In this document: piece after piece, positions 37,978-47,471 of the stretch
Layout: every line of letters begins with the position of its first letter
Position numbering within the stretch: the first letter of the stretch is position 1
From: Limnovirga soli
Lineage (GTDB): Bacteria; Bacteroidota; Bacteroidia; Chitinophagales; Chitinophagaceae
Assembly: GCF_013106755.1 (NCBI RefSeq)
Contig: NZ_WHPF01000017.1
Coordinates: 1-64,000 of the forward strand
DNA length: 64,000 nucleotides
Reading direction: 5' to 3'
The notes under the pieces: model-generated
Database searches by the model: none
What the model saw: the letters and a program-made list of their open reading frames with translations, nothing else
Told to the model about the DNA's origin: nothing
Position numbers and translations under genes: made by a program

Positions 37978-37997
37978 CTTGCGTCGCACACTTGTAC
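37978..37997 (-). repeat. dispersed repeat core, copy 10
   Basis: Core in reverse orientation with one mismatch. The second block is ACCCGGCT at about 37949-37956. Lies between tmRNA and the MutS-like gene, which diverge. Confidence 0.88.
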
Positions 37998-38134
37998 GGC
38001 AACAATGCTATGCAGCTGTAAACAGCCTGTACACAATTAATCATCAAAGAACTTTACTGTGCAAAACAGTTGGCAAATGTATAAAACTATTTGCCAATAA
38101 ATTTCTAATTGATGTTTTATGTAGCTTCATCCCC

Positions 38135-39937
38135 ATGAACAGCAAAGTATCACCAGCAACTATATACCAACAGCACATTGAAAAGTATACAGAACTACTA
38201 AAACAATTGCAGCAAAAGCGCAGCCAAATTGGCTGGCTTCGTTTTGCAATAGTTGTATTCACCTCAATTGCCATTTATATAAATATCGATAGCGCCCTTT
38301 GGTTAATAATAGCTGTAGGTATAACAGGAATAGCATCGTTTTTATTTATTTTATCAAGGGATGCAGATACAAAAGCTGCCATTGCCAATACCGAAATTTT
38401 ACTGGCTATTAATCAGGAAGAATTGCAAATTCTTGCCGGTGAATATTATCACCGTTTCGATGGGGCTATTTATTTGCCCGAATTACATGCCTATGCCAAC
38501 GATCTGGATATTTTTGGGAAAGCCTCCATTTATCAATACATCAACCGTTGCAGTGCACAACAAGGGCAGCAATTATTAGCTTCAAATTTATTGGCTGCTA
38601 TGCCCAAAGAAAAAATACAAGAGGTGCAGCAGGCGGTAAAAGAACTAACACCTCATATATCATGGCGCCAGCAATTACAGGCTTTTGGATTAGCAAGTCC
38701 ACTTACTACCCAAACAGAAAAAAGAATTGTTTTATGGTTACAGCAGCCTTATTTGTTTAAACAGGATTACTGGAAAATAATTGTACTTGTTTTCCCGGTG
38801 ATACCGTTTACGGCATTACTGCTGTATTTAGTAGATATCCTAGATGGGGGTGTTTTTTCGCTGGTATTATTTGCCTGTTATTTATTTGCTTTCAGGCTAA
38901 GCAAAACAATTCATGGCACTTATGGACTTTTATCGGGTGTGGTGAAGCAGGTAACAACTATATACAGGCAATTGCAGCATATAGAAAAAGAGCAGTGGAA
39001 TGCGGCTTATTTACAGCAAATACAGCAATCTGTAAAAAACCAACAGGGCGAGAAACCAGCCACCTCCATTCATTACCTGGTGCAGGTATTAAACCGCTTT
39101 GATGTTAGGTTAAATGTTTTTGCATTTTTCTTTTTGAATACATTTTTATTGTGGGATTTAAGGCAATTGCTGGCCCTTAACCGGTGGAAAAAGGAGAATA
39201 GTGGGGCCATTCCTGCCTGGTTTGCGGCCATAGCCCAGCTGGAAGTATTAAATAGCCTGGCCTGCTTGTCTTTTAATGAGCCCGATTGGTGCTTTGCCCG
39301 CATTGCCGACCACCATTTTGAAGTAGAAGCAGTTGATTTGGGGCATCCATTAATTATGAAAGATAGAAGGGTGAACAATAGTTTTGGCATAAATGGAATT
39401 GGGAAAATACATTTAATTACCGGTTCTAATATGGGTGGCAAAAGCACTTTTTTAAGAAGCGTAGGTGTAAATGCAGTATTGGCTTTAATGGGTGCGCCTG
39501 TTTGTGCCACCCGTTTTACTATAAGTGTGGTACGTATTATGAGTAGCATGCGCATTGCCGATAACCTGGCAGAAAATACTTCTACATTTTATGCAGAATT
39601 AAAAAAACTGAAAGGAATTATTGAGGCGGTAAATGCCGGCGAAAAGGTGTTTATACTTTTGGATGAAATGCTGCGGGGCACCAATTCTTTAGACCGCTAC
39701 ACCGGGTCAAAAGCTTTAATAACCCAATTAATAAAAGACAATGCAGTGGCCATAATTGCTACGCATGATGTGGAACTGGCTTCTATGCAAACAAATTATC
39801 GGGAGGCGATTAGCAATTACCATTTTGATGTTCAGGTGGCTAATGAAGAATTGTATTTTGATTATAAGCTTAAAGAAGGTATTTGTACCAGTATGAATGC
39901 TTCTGTACTTATGAAGAAAATTGGGATACAGTTGTAG
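38135..39937 (+). CDS. membrane-anchored MutS-like ATPase
   Basis: 600 residues from the ATG at 38135; the longer frame upstream runs through repeat copy 10 and is rejected. The C-terminal third is a MutS-family ABC ATPase: Walker A TGSNMGGKST near residue 430, a Walker B region with FILLDEMLRGTNSLDRYTG near 505-525, and ATHDVELA. The N-terminal part is unlike MutS1: it has no mismatch-binding or connector domain and shows hydrophobic segments at about residues 35-75 (two), 210-255 (two) and near 330. Family members in Bacteroidota are annotated as MutS-related proteins of unknown role. Because it seems fixed in the membrane, classical mismatch repair is unlikely. Confidence 0.87.
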   Translation: MNSKVSPATIYQQHIEKYTELLKQLQQKRSQIGWLRFAIVVFTSIAIYINIDSALWLIIAVGITGIASFLFILSRDADTKAAIANTEILLAINQEELQILAGEYYHRFDGAIYLPELHAYANDLDIFGKASIYQYINRCSAQQGQQLLASNLLAAMPKEKIQEVQQAVKELTPHISWRQQLQAFGLASPLTTQTEKRIVLWLQQPYLFKQDYWKIIVLVFPVIPFTALLLYLVDILDGGVFSLVLFACYLFAFRLSKTIHGTYGLLSGVVKQVTTIYRQLQHIEKEQWNAAYLQQIQQSVKNQQGEKPATSIHYLVQVLNRFDVRLNVFAFFFLNTFLLWDLRQLLALNRWKKENSGAIPAWFAAIAQLEVLNSLACLSFNEPDWCFARIADHHFEVEAVDLGHPLIMKDRRVNNSFGINGIGKIHLITGSNMGGKSTFLRSVGVNAVLALMGAPVCATRFTISVVRIMSSMRIADNLAENTSTFYAELKKLKGIIEAVNAGEKVFILLDEMLRGTNSLDRYTGSKALITQLIKDNAVAIIATHDVELASMQTNYREAISNYHFDVQVANEELYFDYKLKEGICTSMNASVLMKKIGIQL

Positions 39938-39979
39938 TTATACCTAAAAGGCATTTTCTGCTGCATAGCATTACCGAAC

Positions 39980-39999
39980 GTACAAGAGTGCGACGCAAG
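39980..39999 (+). repeat. dispersed repeat core, copy 11
   Basis: Exact core preceded by CCGAAC. The second block AAGCCAGGCTAATAAC follows at about 40020. Between convergent genes. Confidence 0.9.
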
Positions 40000-40062
40000 T
40001 GAAGCAGAAAATTGGTATAAAGCCAGGCTAATAACAACTGTACTGTTATTAGCCTGTATGTT

Positions 40063-41409
40063 TTATTTGAATAATCTCCAGAAATCGAGACCAAGTGCAA
40101 AAGCCATAAGGCTAAGTAACAGTATCATGCCACCCATTTGTGCGTATTCCATAAATTTATCGCTGGGTTTACGGCCACTGATCATTTCAACCAAAGTAAA
40201 CAGTGCATGCCCGCCATCAAGACCTGGAATAGGCAAGAGGTTCATTATGGCAAGGGCTACGGAAAAGAAGGCGGTTAATGCCCAGAAATTAGCCCAATCC
40301 CAATATGAAGAAAACATATTGCCAATGCTGATTACACTACCCAATGATTCACTGGCATTTACCTTACCACTTACCAATAGTTTTAACTGTAACCAATAGG
40401 AGGTAAGGGTTTCCAAACCTTTTATAACACCTGCAGGAAAAGATTCGAAGAAACCATAACTGATTTCAGTTACCTGAAACATGGTTTTTGGATCTTTATT
40501 CGCAATGCCAATCATACCGGTTAATGGTACTGTTAATGCAGTTTGCAGGGTATCGGTATTACGCACATAGGCAATATTTACCTGCTTGCCTTTATTGGCC
40601 GAAATAACTTTCTTGAAATCATTAAAATAAGTGACAGTATTGTTGTTAATGGCAATGATTCTATCGTTTTTAGCCAGTCCGGCCTTTTTGGCAATGGAGG
40701 TATCGCCAACAGCATCGATGCCTGTGAATGGCATGCGCAAACCAATAAAACTAATATCGCGGTAAGTAATTAATTTACCTGCAAAGTCTTCAGGGATGGC
40801 AATATTTAATTTTTTACCATCACGGTCTACCTCAAAACTTTTTGCTCCATGCAGTACAACTGCCAGGGGAATTTTTGAAAAGCGATCTATGTATTGACCA
40901 TCAACGGTTAAAATTTTATCGCCATCTTTTAAGCCTATGCTTTGTGCCAAAGAATCGGCGGTAATGCCATAGGTCATTTTATTGGTAGGTATATATGAAT
41001 CGCCCCATTGCCATAACATCATGGCATATATAAAAAAGGCCAGCAATACATTTACGGTAACACCGCCAAGCATAATAATTAAACGCTGCCAGGCGGGTTT
41101 GCTTCTAAATTCGTAGGGTTGTGCAGGGAGTTTTAGTTGTTCTTTATCCATGCTTTCGTCAATCATGCCGCTAATTTTAACATAGCCGCCAAAAGGTACC
41201 CAGCCTAAACCATATTCTGTTTCGCCAATACTTTTTTTCCAAATGCTAAACCAGGGGTTAAAGAAAAGATAGAATTTTTCTACGCGGCACTTAAACCAGC
41301 GGGCTGTAAGAAAATGGCCCAGCTCGTGCAGGGTTACCAATATGGAGAAAGAAAGAATAAATTGTAAAGTTTTAATTCCAACACCGGCCCAGTCAATCGC
41401 TAAAAGCAT
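40063..41409 (-). CDS. rseP: site-2 intramembrane metalloprotease RseP
   Basis: 448 residues, the usual length. The zinc motif HELGH is at residues 28-32, the family motif FGGYVKISGM follows at about residue 75, one or two PDZ domains occupy the middle (AGLAKNDRIIAINNNTVTYF), and the second active-site motif LDGGH starts at residue 397. Four membrane segments are seen. In other bacteria RseP cuts anti-sigma factors and leftover signal peptides inside the membrane. It lies downstream of dxr in the same direction (120-bp gap), an order found in many bacteria. Confidence 0.95.
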   Translation of the reverse strand: MLLAIDWAGVGIKTLQFILSFSILVTLHELGHFLTARWFKCRVEKFYLFFNPWFSIWKKSIGETEYGLGWVPFGGYVKISGMIDESMDKEQLKLPAQPYEFRSKPAWQRLIIMLGGVTVNVLLAFFIYAMMLWQWGDSYIPTNKMTYGITADSLAQSIGLKDGDKILTVDGQYIDRFSKIPLAVVLHGAKSFEVDRDGKKLNIAIPEDFAGKLITYRDISFIGLRMPFTGIDAVGDTSIAKKAGLAKNDRIIAINNNTVTYFNDFKKVISANKGKQVNIAYVRNTDTLQTALTVPLTGMIGIANKDPKTMFQVTEISYGFFESFPAGVIKGLETLTSYWLQLKLLVSGKVNASESLGSVISIGNMFSSYWDWANFWALTAFFSVALAIMNLLPIPGLDGGHALFTLVEMISGRKPSDKFMEYAQMGGMILLLSLMAFALGLDFWRLFK

Positions 41410-41528
41410 ATTATTTGATTTTCAAATTTTTAATACAGTTGGTTTTTTGCAATGTAAAACCGCCTGTAAACTTGTACAATGATACAAAGGTTAGGGGCAA
41501 AAACAAATTAGTTACTAATTTTTAACAC

Positions 41529-42689
41529 CTACATCTGTATTAAAGTGGCTGCGAAGTTACGTGCCTCGCCATCGCTTTCAAAGTATTGTTCCAGCGTTGG
41601 TTTGGCTATAAAAGGTATTTTATTCATGGTACGTTCTACCATTTCGGTAATATCTAAAAAGCCAATACGGTTGCGTAAAAAGGCAAATACGGCAATTTCG
41701 TTGGCGGCATTTAAAATACAGGGCATATTACCACCTTTTTGTAAGGCATCAATGGCCAATGCCAGGTTGCGAAATGTTTTATAGTCGGGCTCCTCAAAAC
41801 CCAGTGTGCCGGGTTTTTTAAAATCGTACCGGGGAAATTTACTGCTAATGCGTTGTGGATACGCCAGTGCATATTGAATGGGAAGCTTCATATCGGGCAA
41901 ACCCATTTGGGCTTTTATGCTGCCATCTTCAAACTGCACCATACTGTGTATAATGCTTTGCGGGTGAATAACCACCTGCACCTGTTCAGGCTGCAGGTTA
42001 AACAACCATTTGGCTTCAATCATTTCCAGCCCTTTATTCATTAGGGTGGCAGAATCGATGGTTATTTTGGCGCCCATGGTCCAATTAGGGTGTTGCAGGG
42101 CATGATCTCTTTTTACATTTACCAAAAAATTGGGCTTTTTACCCAGAAATGGTCCACCGCTGGCGGTAAGTATTACTTTTTCAATTTTATTGCGGCCTTC
42201 GCCAACCAGACATTGAAATATGGCTGAGTGCTCACTATCCACAGGAATAATGGCTGCTTTGTTTTCAGCCGCTTTTTTCATTACAATATCGCCGGCTACT
42301 ACCAGTGTTTCCTTATTAGCCAATGCAATGGTTTTGCCATTTTCTATTGCGCTTAGGGTAGATTTTAAACCTGCAAACCCAACAATGGCGGCAATCATAA
42401 TATCATAGCAATCCATAGAAGCTACTTCTTCCAGGGCTTCTTCGCCGGCAAAAACCTTTACATGGGTTTTAGAAAGGGCTTCTTTTACCGACTGATATTT
42501 TTTTTCATCCCCAATTACTACCATATTGGGGTTAAATTTCAGGGCTTGCGCTATCAGTAAAGTATCGTTGGTATGCGCCGTAAGTATTTCTACCGAAAAT
42601 TTATCGGCGTGAGCTTCTATCACCTCCAGTGCCTGTGTGCCTATTGAACCTGTTGAGCCAAATATGGCAATTCGTTTTAGTTGAGACAT
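41529..42689 (-). CDS. dxr: 1-deoxy-D-xylulose 5-phosphate reductoisomerase
   Basis: 386 residues. The NADPH-binding loop GSTGSIGTQALEVI is at the N-terminus. The metal- and substrate-binding motif PVDSEHSAIFQCL and the loop LTASGGPF are intact, as is MNKGLEMIEAKWLF. It catalyses the first committed step of the MEP isoprenoid pathway, converting DXP to MEP. Full length and no oddities. Upstream of rseP, probably one transcript. Confidence 0.97.
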   Translation of the reverse strand: MSQLKRIAIFGSTGSIGTQALEVIEAHADKFSVEILTAHTNDTLLIAQALKFNPNMVVIGDEKKYQSVKEALSKTHVKVFAGEEALEEVASMDCYDIMIAAIVGFAGLKSTLSAIENGKTIALANKETLVVAGDIVMKKAAENKAAIIPVDSEHSAIFQCLVGEGRNKIEKVILTASGGPFLGKKPNFLVNVKRDHALQHPNWTMGAKITIDSATLMNKGLEMIEAKWLFNLQPEQVQVVIHPQSIIHSMVQFEDGSIKAQMGLPDMKLPIQYALAYPQRISSKFPRYDFKKPGTLGFEEPDYKTFRNLALAIDALQKGGNMPCILNAANEIAVFAFLRNRIGFLDITEMVERTMNKIPFIAKPTLEQYFESDGEARNFAATLIQM

Positions 42690-42864
42690 GCTTTTTATGG
42701 TTAGTCTTTTTTTACAATGTTGGTAAAGGTAACAGAAATACCCACTTGGCTAAAAGTGAATTGGTAGTTTTCCGTTTCATGAAATTGTTATTAATAAGAT
42801 TTCAAATTAAAATTTGTTTTTCTTTTTTGTTGAGCCTGGCTGCTGATTATGAATAAGGCATCCG

Positions 42865-42876
42865 TTGCGTCGCACA
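42865..42876 (-). repeat. dispersed repeat, degenerate copy 12
   Basis: TTGCGTCGCACA, preceded by GGCATCCG and followed by TGGCGGGGTTCTG. It is a hybrid of the main core and the GAACCC flank of subfamily 2. Confidence 0.65.
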
Positions 42877-42947
42877 TGGCGGGGTTCTGTTCGCTGCCCG
42901 GCAACAAACAGCCTTTTTAAAAATAGCCCCATAGTATTGTTGCCGTT

Positions 42948-42964
42948 GAAGTGTGCGACGCAAG
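42948..42964 (+). repeat. dispersed repeat, partial copy 13
   Basis: GAAGTGTGCGACGCAAG followed 20 bases later by the second block CTGCCTGGCTAATAATG. Forms an inverted pair with copy 12. Confidence 0.75.
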
Positions 42965-43005
42965 TAAAGCCAAATGATATTTTCAACTGCCTGGCTAATA
43001 ATGCA

Positions 43006-44505
43006 TTACACCTGCGTAATATATGGCGCCAGTGCATTGGCAATGGTTCTGTCGTTACTTAAGCGGGGTAATTTGTTTTGTCCGCCCAGCTTGCCAATAG
43101 ATTTCATATAATCTATAAACCCGTTTTTGCGTATTTGTGTTATTTTAAGTTCCTGTAAAATATTGCCGGTAATAAGGTCATCGTAATACACGTTTTTAGC
43201 CCTTAGGTTATTGTCTACCTTTTGTTTAAAGGCATCTATATTAGCAGGCAGGTTTTCGAACTCGATAAACCATTCGTGATAGCTTTTTTCATTGTTTTGC
43301 TGCACCATGGGGGCAACAGTAAATTCTACTATTTTAATGTTTTCTTCGTTGGCGGTTTTAAGCAGGGCAGCTTCCACTTCTTCTCCAATTACATGTTCGC
43401 CAAAGGCAGAAATAAAATGTTTGATACGGCCGCTAACAATAATACGGTAGGGAGATGTAGATACAAATTTGATGGTATCGCCCAGGTTATAGCCCCATAA
43501 TCCGGCATTATTATTAATGATAAGGGCATAGTTTTCGCCAATTTTCACTTCTTCCAGTGAAAGTCGGGTCGGGTTTTCGTTAAATATTTCTGTTGCCGGA
43601 ATAAATTCAAAGAAAATACCCGAGTTGGTGTTAAGCAGTAATCCCGGTTCGGTTTGGCTATCCTGAAAGGCAAAAAAGCCTTCGCTTGCCGGGAAAAGCT
43701 CAATGCTATCTATTTTACGGCCAATGCTTTCAAATATTTTGGCTTTATAGGGTTCAAAATTTACACCGCCTTGCACCATCAGGTTAAAATTGGGGAATAG
43801 TTCACCTACTTTTTTGCCAGATTTTTCCATTAACCGGTCAAAATACATTTGCATCCACGGCGGAATACCACTTATCAAAGTCATATTCTGATGGTAGGTT
43901 TCCTCAACTATTTTATCCAGTTTGGCTTCCCATTCCTCAATACAATTGGTTTGATAACTGGGTAATTGGTTGCCCCGCAGGTATTTTGGAACGTGGTGAT
44001 TTACAATGCCGCTAAGGCGGCCGGTGGGTATACCGGCAATACGATCCAGTTCGGGTGAGCCACTTAAAAAAATCATTTTGCCTTGTGTAAAGGCATAATT
44101 ACCTGTTTGTGCCAGATAGCATAATAAGGCATCGCGGGCAGAATTGATGTGATTGGGAATAGATTCTTTTGTTATTGGAATGTATTTTACCCCGCTGGTT
44201 GTACCACTTGTTTTGGCAAAATAGATGGGTTTACCCTTCCATAAAACATTATGGCGGCCCTCCTTTATTTTTTCGATATAGGGCTTTAACAGCTCATAAT
44301 CTCGTATTGGAACCTGTTTTTTAAAGTCTTCGTAATTATGGATATTACTAAAGCCGTGGTCTTTACCAAAATCGGTATTGATGGCCGATTTTATCAGACT
44401 TTTTAAAATGTGTTGCTGATCTGCCACGGCAGTTTCCATGCCTTTGGCTATCTTATTATATATATAATTGGCAAACGGACGGGCTAATAGCGATTTTAAA
44501 TTCAT
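43006..44505 (-). CDS. GH3 family acyl-amido synthetase
   Basis: 499 residues, full length for the family. The ATP-binding motif KTSGTTSGVKYIPIT lies near residue 100, and the later motif FPASEGFFAFQ and the region YNLGDTIKFVSTSPYRIIVSGR correspond to the other adenylate-forming motifs. Plant GH3 enzymes join amino acids to hormones such as auxin or jasmonate; bacterial members are common in Bacteroidota but their substrates are unknown. The gene is alone between the repeat pair and the ribosomal protein operon, from which it diverges. Confidence 0.92.
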   Translation of the reverse strand: MNLKSLLARPFANYIYNKIAKGMETAVADQQHILKSLIKSAINTDFGKDHGFSNIHNYEDFKKQVPIRDYELLKPYIEKIKEGRHNVLWKGKPIYFAKTSGTTSGVKYIPITKESIPNHINSARDALLCYLAQTGNYAFTQGKMIFLSGSPELDRIAGIPTGRLSGIVNHHVPKYLRGNQLPSYQTNCIEEWEAKLDKIVEETYHQNMTLISGIPPWMQMYFDRLMEKSGKKVGELFPNFNLMVQGGVNFEPYKAKIFESIGRKIDSIELFPASEGFFAFQDSQTEPGLLLNTNSGIFFEFIPATEIFNENPTRLSLEEVKIGENYALIINNNAGLWGYNLGDTIKFVSTSPYRIIVSGRIKHFISAFGEHVIGEEVEAALLKTANEENIKIVEFTVAPMVQQNNEKSYHEWFIEFENLPANIDAFKQKVDNNLRAKNVYYDDLITGNILQELKITQIRKNGFIDYMKSIGKLGGQNKLPRLSNDRTIANALAPYITQV

Positions 44506-44569
44506 ATTGAAAGTATAAACAGGGTGTCAAAAATAGTACTACCCTGCCAGTTCTGCGGCATAGAAATCT

Positions 44570-44577
44570 TAATTTTG
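44570..44577 (+). promoter_or_regulatory. possible -7 box for rplU-rpmA
   Basis: TAATTTTG matches the Bacteroidota -7 consensus TAnnTTTG. It lies 105 bases upstream of rplU. No good TTG box was seen about 20 bases upstream, so this is weak. Confidence 0.3.
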
Positions 44578-44681
44578 CAAAAGAATTGGCAGTAAGATAT
44601 AGAATCTTAAAAGAAATTTGTTGGGAGATGTAACAAATTAAAGTAAAACTCCTACCTTCGCCGTCCTAATTTTTTAAAGTT

Positions 44682-44987
44682 ATGTTAGCAGTTGTAAAAA
44701 TAGCGGGCCAGCAGTTTAAAGTACAAACCGGAGATAGTTTGTATGTTCCTCATATCGCAGGTAAGACTGGAGATAAAGTAGAATTCAGTGATGTGTTGCT
44801 TGTTGACAATGACGGTGTATTAACAGCCGGCAAAGATGTAACAGCAGTTGTAACCGCTGAAATTGTAAATGACCTTGTTAAAGGTGATAAGGTGATTGCT
44901 TTCAAAATGAAAAGAAGGAAAGGTTTTCGCAAAAAAACCGGTCACAGAACTCAGTATACACAAATCAAAATTGAAAGCATTGCATAG
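44682..44987 (+). CDS. rplU: 50S ribosomal protein L21
   Basis: 101 residues starting MLAVVKIAGQQFKVQTGD, with the typical end MKRRKGFRKKTGHRTQYTQI. Binds 23S rRNA in the large subunit. Followed 69 bases later by rpmA in the standard order. Confidence 0.98.
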   Translation: MLAVVKIAGQQFKVQTGDSLYVPHIAGKTGDKVEFSDVLLVDNDGVLTAGKDVTAVVTAEIVNDLVKGDKVIAFKMKRRKGFRKKTGHRTQYTQIKIESIA

Positions 44988-45056
44988 TATGCATGTTTTT
45001 TAATAAGGTATTTGTATAATAAATAAATCATAATCACATTTAGATAATCATTTTTT

Positions 45057-45323
45057 ATGGCACACAAAAAAGGTGAAGGTAGTGTAAAGAATGGACGTGA
45101 CTCACAGAGCAAGCGTCTTGGTGTTAAAATATTTGGTGGTCAACCTGCCATCGCTGGTAATGTTATTTTACGCCAGAGAGGAACTGTATATCATCCCGGT
45201 ACTAATGTAGGAGTGGGAAGAGATTTTACATTATTTGCATTAACTGATGGTACTGTTCAATTCAAAAAAGGAAGATTAAACAGGTCTACTGTTTCTGTTG
45301 TTCCAGTAGAAGTAACTGCATAG
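45057..45323 (+). CDS. rpmA: 50S ribosomal protein L27
   Basis: 88 residues: [20 protein letters not shown] then LGVKIFGGQ. The N-terminal tail reaches the peptidyl-transferase centre. The start Met-Ala-His-Lys-Lys is direct, without the cleavable N-terminal extension found in Firmicutes. Confidence 0.98.
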   Translation: MAHKKGEGSVKNGRDSQSKRLGVKIFGGQPAIAGNVILRQRGTVYHPGTNVGVGRDFTLFALTDGTVQFKKGRLNRSTVSVVPVEVTA

Positions 45324-45401
45324 ATTTTATTTTTTTGGCAGTTATCATAAAGTTTTTTTATTTTTATGGCATATTTACTAACCATTTAAATTTAAAAGAA
45401 C

Positions 45402-45659
45402 ATGGCAACTGCAAAAAAAGCTGCTAAAAAAGCTGCTCCAAAAAAAGCTGCTGCTCCTAAGAAAGCCGCTGCTCCGAAAAAAGCTGCTGCTCCTAAGAAA
45501 GCTGCTGCTCCAAAAAAAGCCGCTAAAGCTGCTGCACCTAAAAAAGCTGCTGCTCCTAAAAAGGCTGCTGCTCCAAAGAAAGCCGCTGCTCCTAAAAAAG
45601 CTGCTGCTCCTAAAAAGGCTGCTGCAAAAGCTGCTCCAAAGAAAGCCGCTAAGAAATAA
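45402..45659 (+). CDS. histone H1-like Lys/Ala/Pro repeat protein
   Basis: 85 residues made almost only of Lys, Ala and Pro, with the unit AAPKKA repeated about a dozen times. Such tails resemble eukaryotic H1 and the AlgP and Hc-type bacterial proteins, and bind DNA or RNA through charge. There is no globular domain. The repeat is encoded with varied codons (GCT, GCC, GCA; AAA, AAG), so it is kept at protein level rather than being a recent DNA slippage product. It sits 78 bases after rpmA and before a strong terminator, so it may share the ribosomal transcript and be highly expressed. Confidence 0.85.
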   Translation: MATAKKAAKKAAPKKAAAPKKAAAPKKAAAPKKAAAPKKAAKAAAPKKAAAPKKAAAPKKAAAPKKAAAPKKAAAKAAPKKAAKK

Positions 45660-45687
45660 TCTTAGGCTTTACAGCACAATAAAATTG

Positions 45688-45720
45688 AGTCCCGGTAATT
45701 TACCGGGACTTTTTATTTTT
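45688..45720 (+). terminator. rho-independent terminator
   Basis: Stem AGTCCCGGTA / TACCGGGACT, 3-base loop, followed by TTTTATTTTT. Ends the rplU-rpmA-histone-like transcript. Confidence 0.9.
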
Positions 45721-45736
45721 AGACAAAACATAGTTT

Positions 45737-47410
45737 ATGGATAACTATACCATTGCTGATAATTTTTCTTTGCTGGCCAAACTGATGGATATACATGGCG
45801 AGAATAGTTTTAAATCAAAATCGTATTCATCTGCAGCATTTGCCATTGAAAAATTACCCATTGAATTAGCAACATTAAGCGAGGAGAGAATATTTGCCAT
45901 TAAAGGGGTAGGAGAAGCTATAGGCAAAAAAATTATAGAACAAATCAGCACAGGCCAGCTATCATTATTAAATGAGTACCTATCTAAAACACCTTCTGGG
46001 ATTTTGGATATGCTTTCTATTAAAGGCCTTGGTCCCAAAAAAATTGCTGTCATCTGGAAAGATCTGGAGATTGAAAGTTTGGGCGAGCTATTATACGCCT
46101 GTAATGAAAACCGGTTATTATTATACAAAGGATTTGGAGAAAAAACCCAGCAAAATATAAAAGAGGCCATTGAATACTTCTTAAATAATATAGGCAGTTA
46201 TTTATATCAACAGGTAGAACAATATGCAGAGAATGCACAACTAATATTGCAACAGCAGTTTCCTGCAGCAAAATTTGCTTTAGCGGGTGATTTTATAAGG
46301 CATATGGAAACTATTGACCAACTGGTGTGGGTAACTACTGTTGAACAGGAAGTGCTGACCACCTATTTGGCTAAAGATGAAACTTATACTATAGAAAAAT
46401 TAGCTGCTAACCTAACACAGGCAAAAGGCAAAGAGAATCTCTTACTTGTATTTAAACATGTACCACCTGAAATATTTTATCAAACAGTGTTTGAAAACTC
46501 CTGCAGTGATCTTTTTCTGGATACCTGGAAACAAAGATTCCCGTTTGCAGGTGAATATGAAAGTGAAGCAGCAATTTTTGAGAATGCTGGTGTACCATTT
46601 ATTCCAGCCTATTTACGGGAAACTGCGGCAATTGTATCATCAGCCGTAAAAAATAACCTTCCGGTGGTGATACAGGATGCAGATATAGCAGGCATTATTC
46701 ACAGCCATAGCAAATGGAGTGATGGATCGAATAGCATTGAAGAAATGATTGTAGCAGCTAAACAAAAGGGGTTACAATATCTTGTTATCAGCGATCACTC
46801 TAAATCGGCTTTTTACGCCAATGGCTTGTATGAAGAAAGAATTATTGCACAACACGAGGAGATAGATGCTTTAAACGCCAAATATGCTCCATTTAAGGTG
46901 TTTAAGAGTATTGAATCAGATATACTGAATGATGGCAGCCTGGATTATCATAATTCGGTTTTAAGCAGCTTTGATCTGGTAATAGCATCTGTACATTCGA
47001 ATTTGAAGATGAAAGAAGATAAAGCCATGATGCGTTTACTGGCCGCCATTGAAAATCCCTATACTTCCATTTTGGGCCATATGACCGGGCGCCTGTTATT
47101 AAGCAGAAACGGATACCCGGTTGATCATAAAAAAATTATTGACGCATGTGCCGCCAATGCGGTGGTTATTGAATTAAATGCACATCCCAAACGATTGGAT
47201 ATAGATTGGCGCTGGATAGATTACTGCACGGAAAAGGGAGTAATGATTTCTATTGACCCCGATGCGCATACTATTGAAGGGTACAAGGATATTCATTATG
47301 GGGTACTTGCTGCCCAAAAAGCCGGCATTACAAAAGCACAAAACCTGAGCAGTTTTTCCCTGGCACAAATGGAAATTTTTATTGCACAACAAAAATCCAA
47401 GAGACCTTAA
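45737..47410 (+). CDS. PolX-like helix-hairpin-helix and PHP domain protein
   Basis: 557 residues. The N-terminus follows bacterial PolX: a helical 8-kDa-like domain (FKSKSYSSAAFAIEKLP), then helix-hairpin-helix motifs FAIKGVGEAIGKKIIEQI and LSIKGLGPKKIAVIWKDL. The place of the polymerase palm (about residues 170-270) lacks the usual GSxRR and DxD residues; it reads AGDFIRHMETIDQLVWVTTV. The C-terminal PHP phosphoesterase is intact in its first motif HSHSKWSDGSNS (near residue 322) and in later ones (ISDHSKS, GHMTGR, SIDPDAH). It is therefore probably a nuclease or phosphoesterase guided to DNA by the HhH region, without polymerase activity. Confidence 0.88.
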   Translation: MDNYTIADNFSLLAKLMDIHGENSFKSKSYSSAAFAIEKLPIELATLSEERIFAIKGVGEAIGKKIIEQISTGQLSLLNEYLSKTPSGILDMLSIKGLGPKKIAVIWKDLEIESLGELLYACNENRLLLYKGFGEKTQQNIKEAIEYFLNNIGSYLYQQVEQYAENAQLILQQQFPAAKFALAGDFIRHMETIDQLVWVTTVEQEVLTTYLAKDETYTIEKLAANLTQAKGKENLLLVFKHVPPEIFYQTVFENSCSDLFLDTWKQRFPFAGEYESEAAIFENAGVPFIPAYLRETAAIVSSAVKNNLPVVIQDADIAGIIHSHSKWSDGSNSIEEMIVAAKQKGLQYLVISDHSKSAFYANGLYEERIIAQHEEIDALNAKYAPFKVFKSIESDILNDGSLDYHNSVLSSFDLVIASVHSNLKMKEDKAMMRLLAAIENPYTSILGHMTGRLLLSRNGYPVDHKKIIDACAANAVVIELNAHPKRLDIDWRWIDYCTEKGVMISIDPDAHTIEGYKDIHYGVLAAQKAGITKAQNLSSFSLAQMEIFIAQQKSKRP

Positions 47411-47471
47411 TTATTTTATAGCTGTTTTTTATTGGTTAAGTACAGGTTTGATGCCATGGAAGCGGAACCCC

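Noticed and set aside
45402-45659. CRISPR-like or satellite DNA repeat
   Set aside because: The periodic DNA is an open frame with an ATG and stop, and codons vary while the protein repeat is kept.
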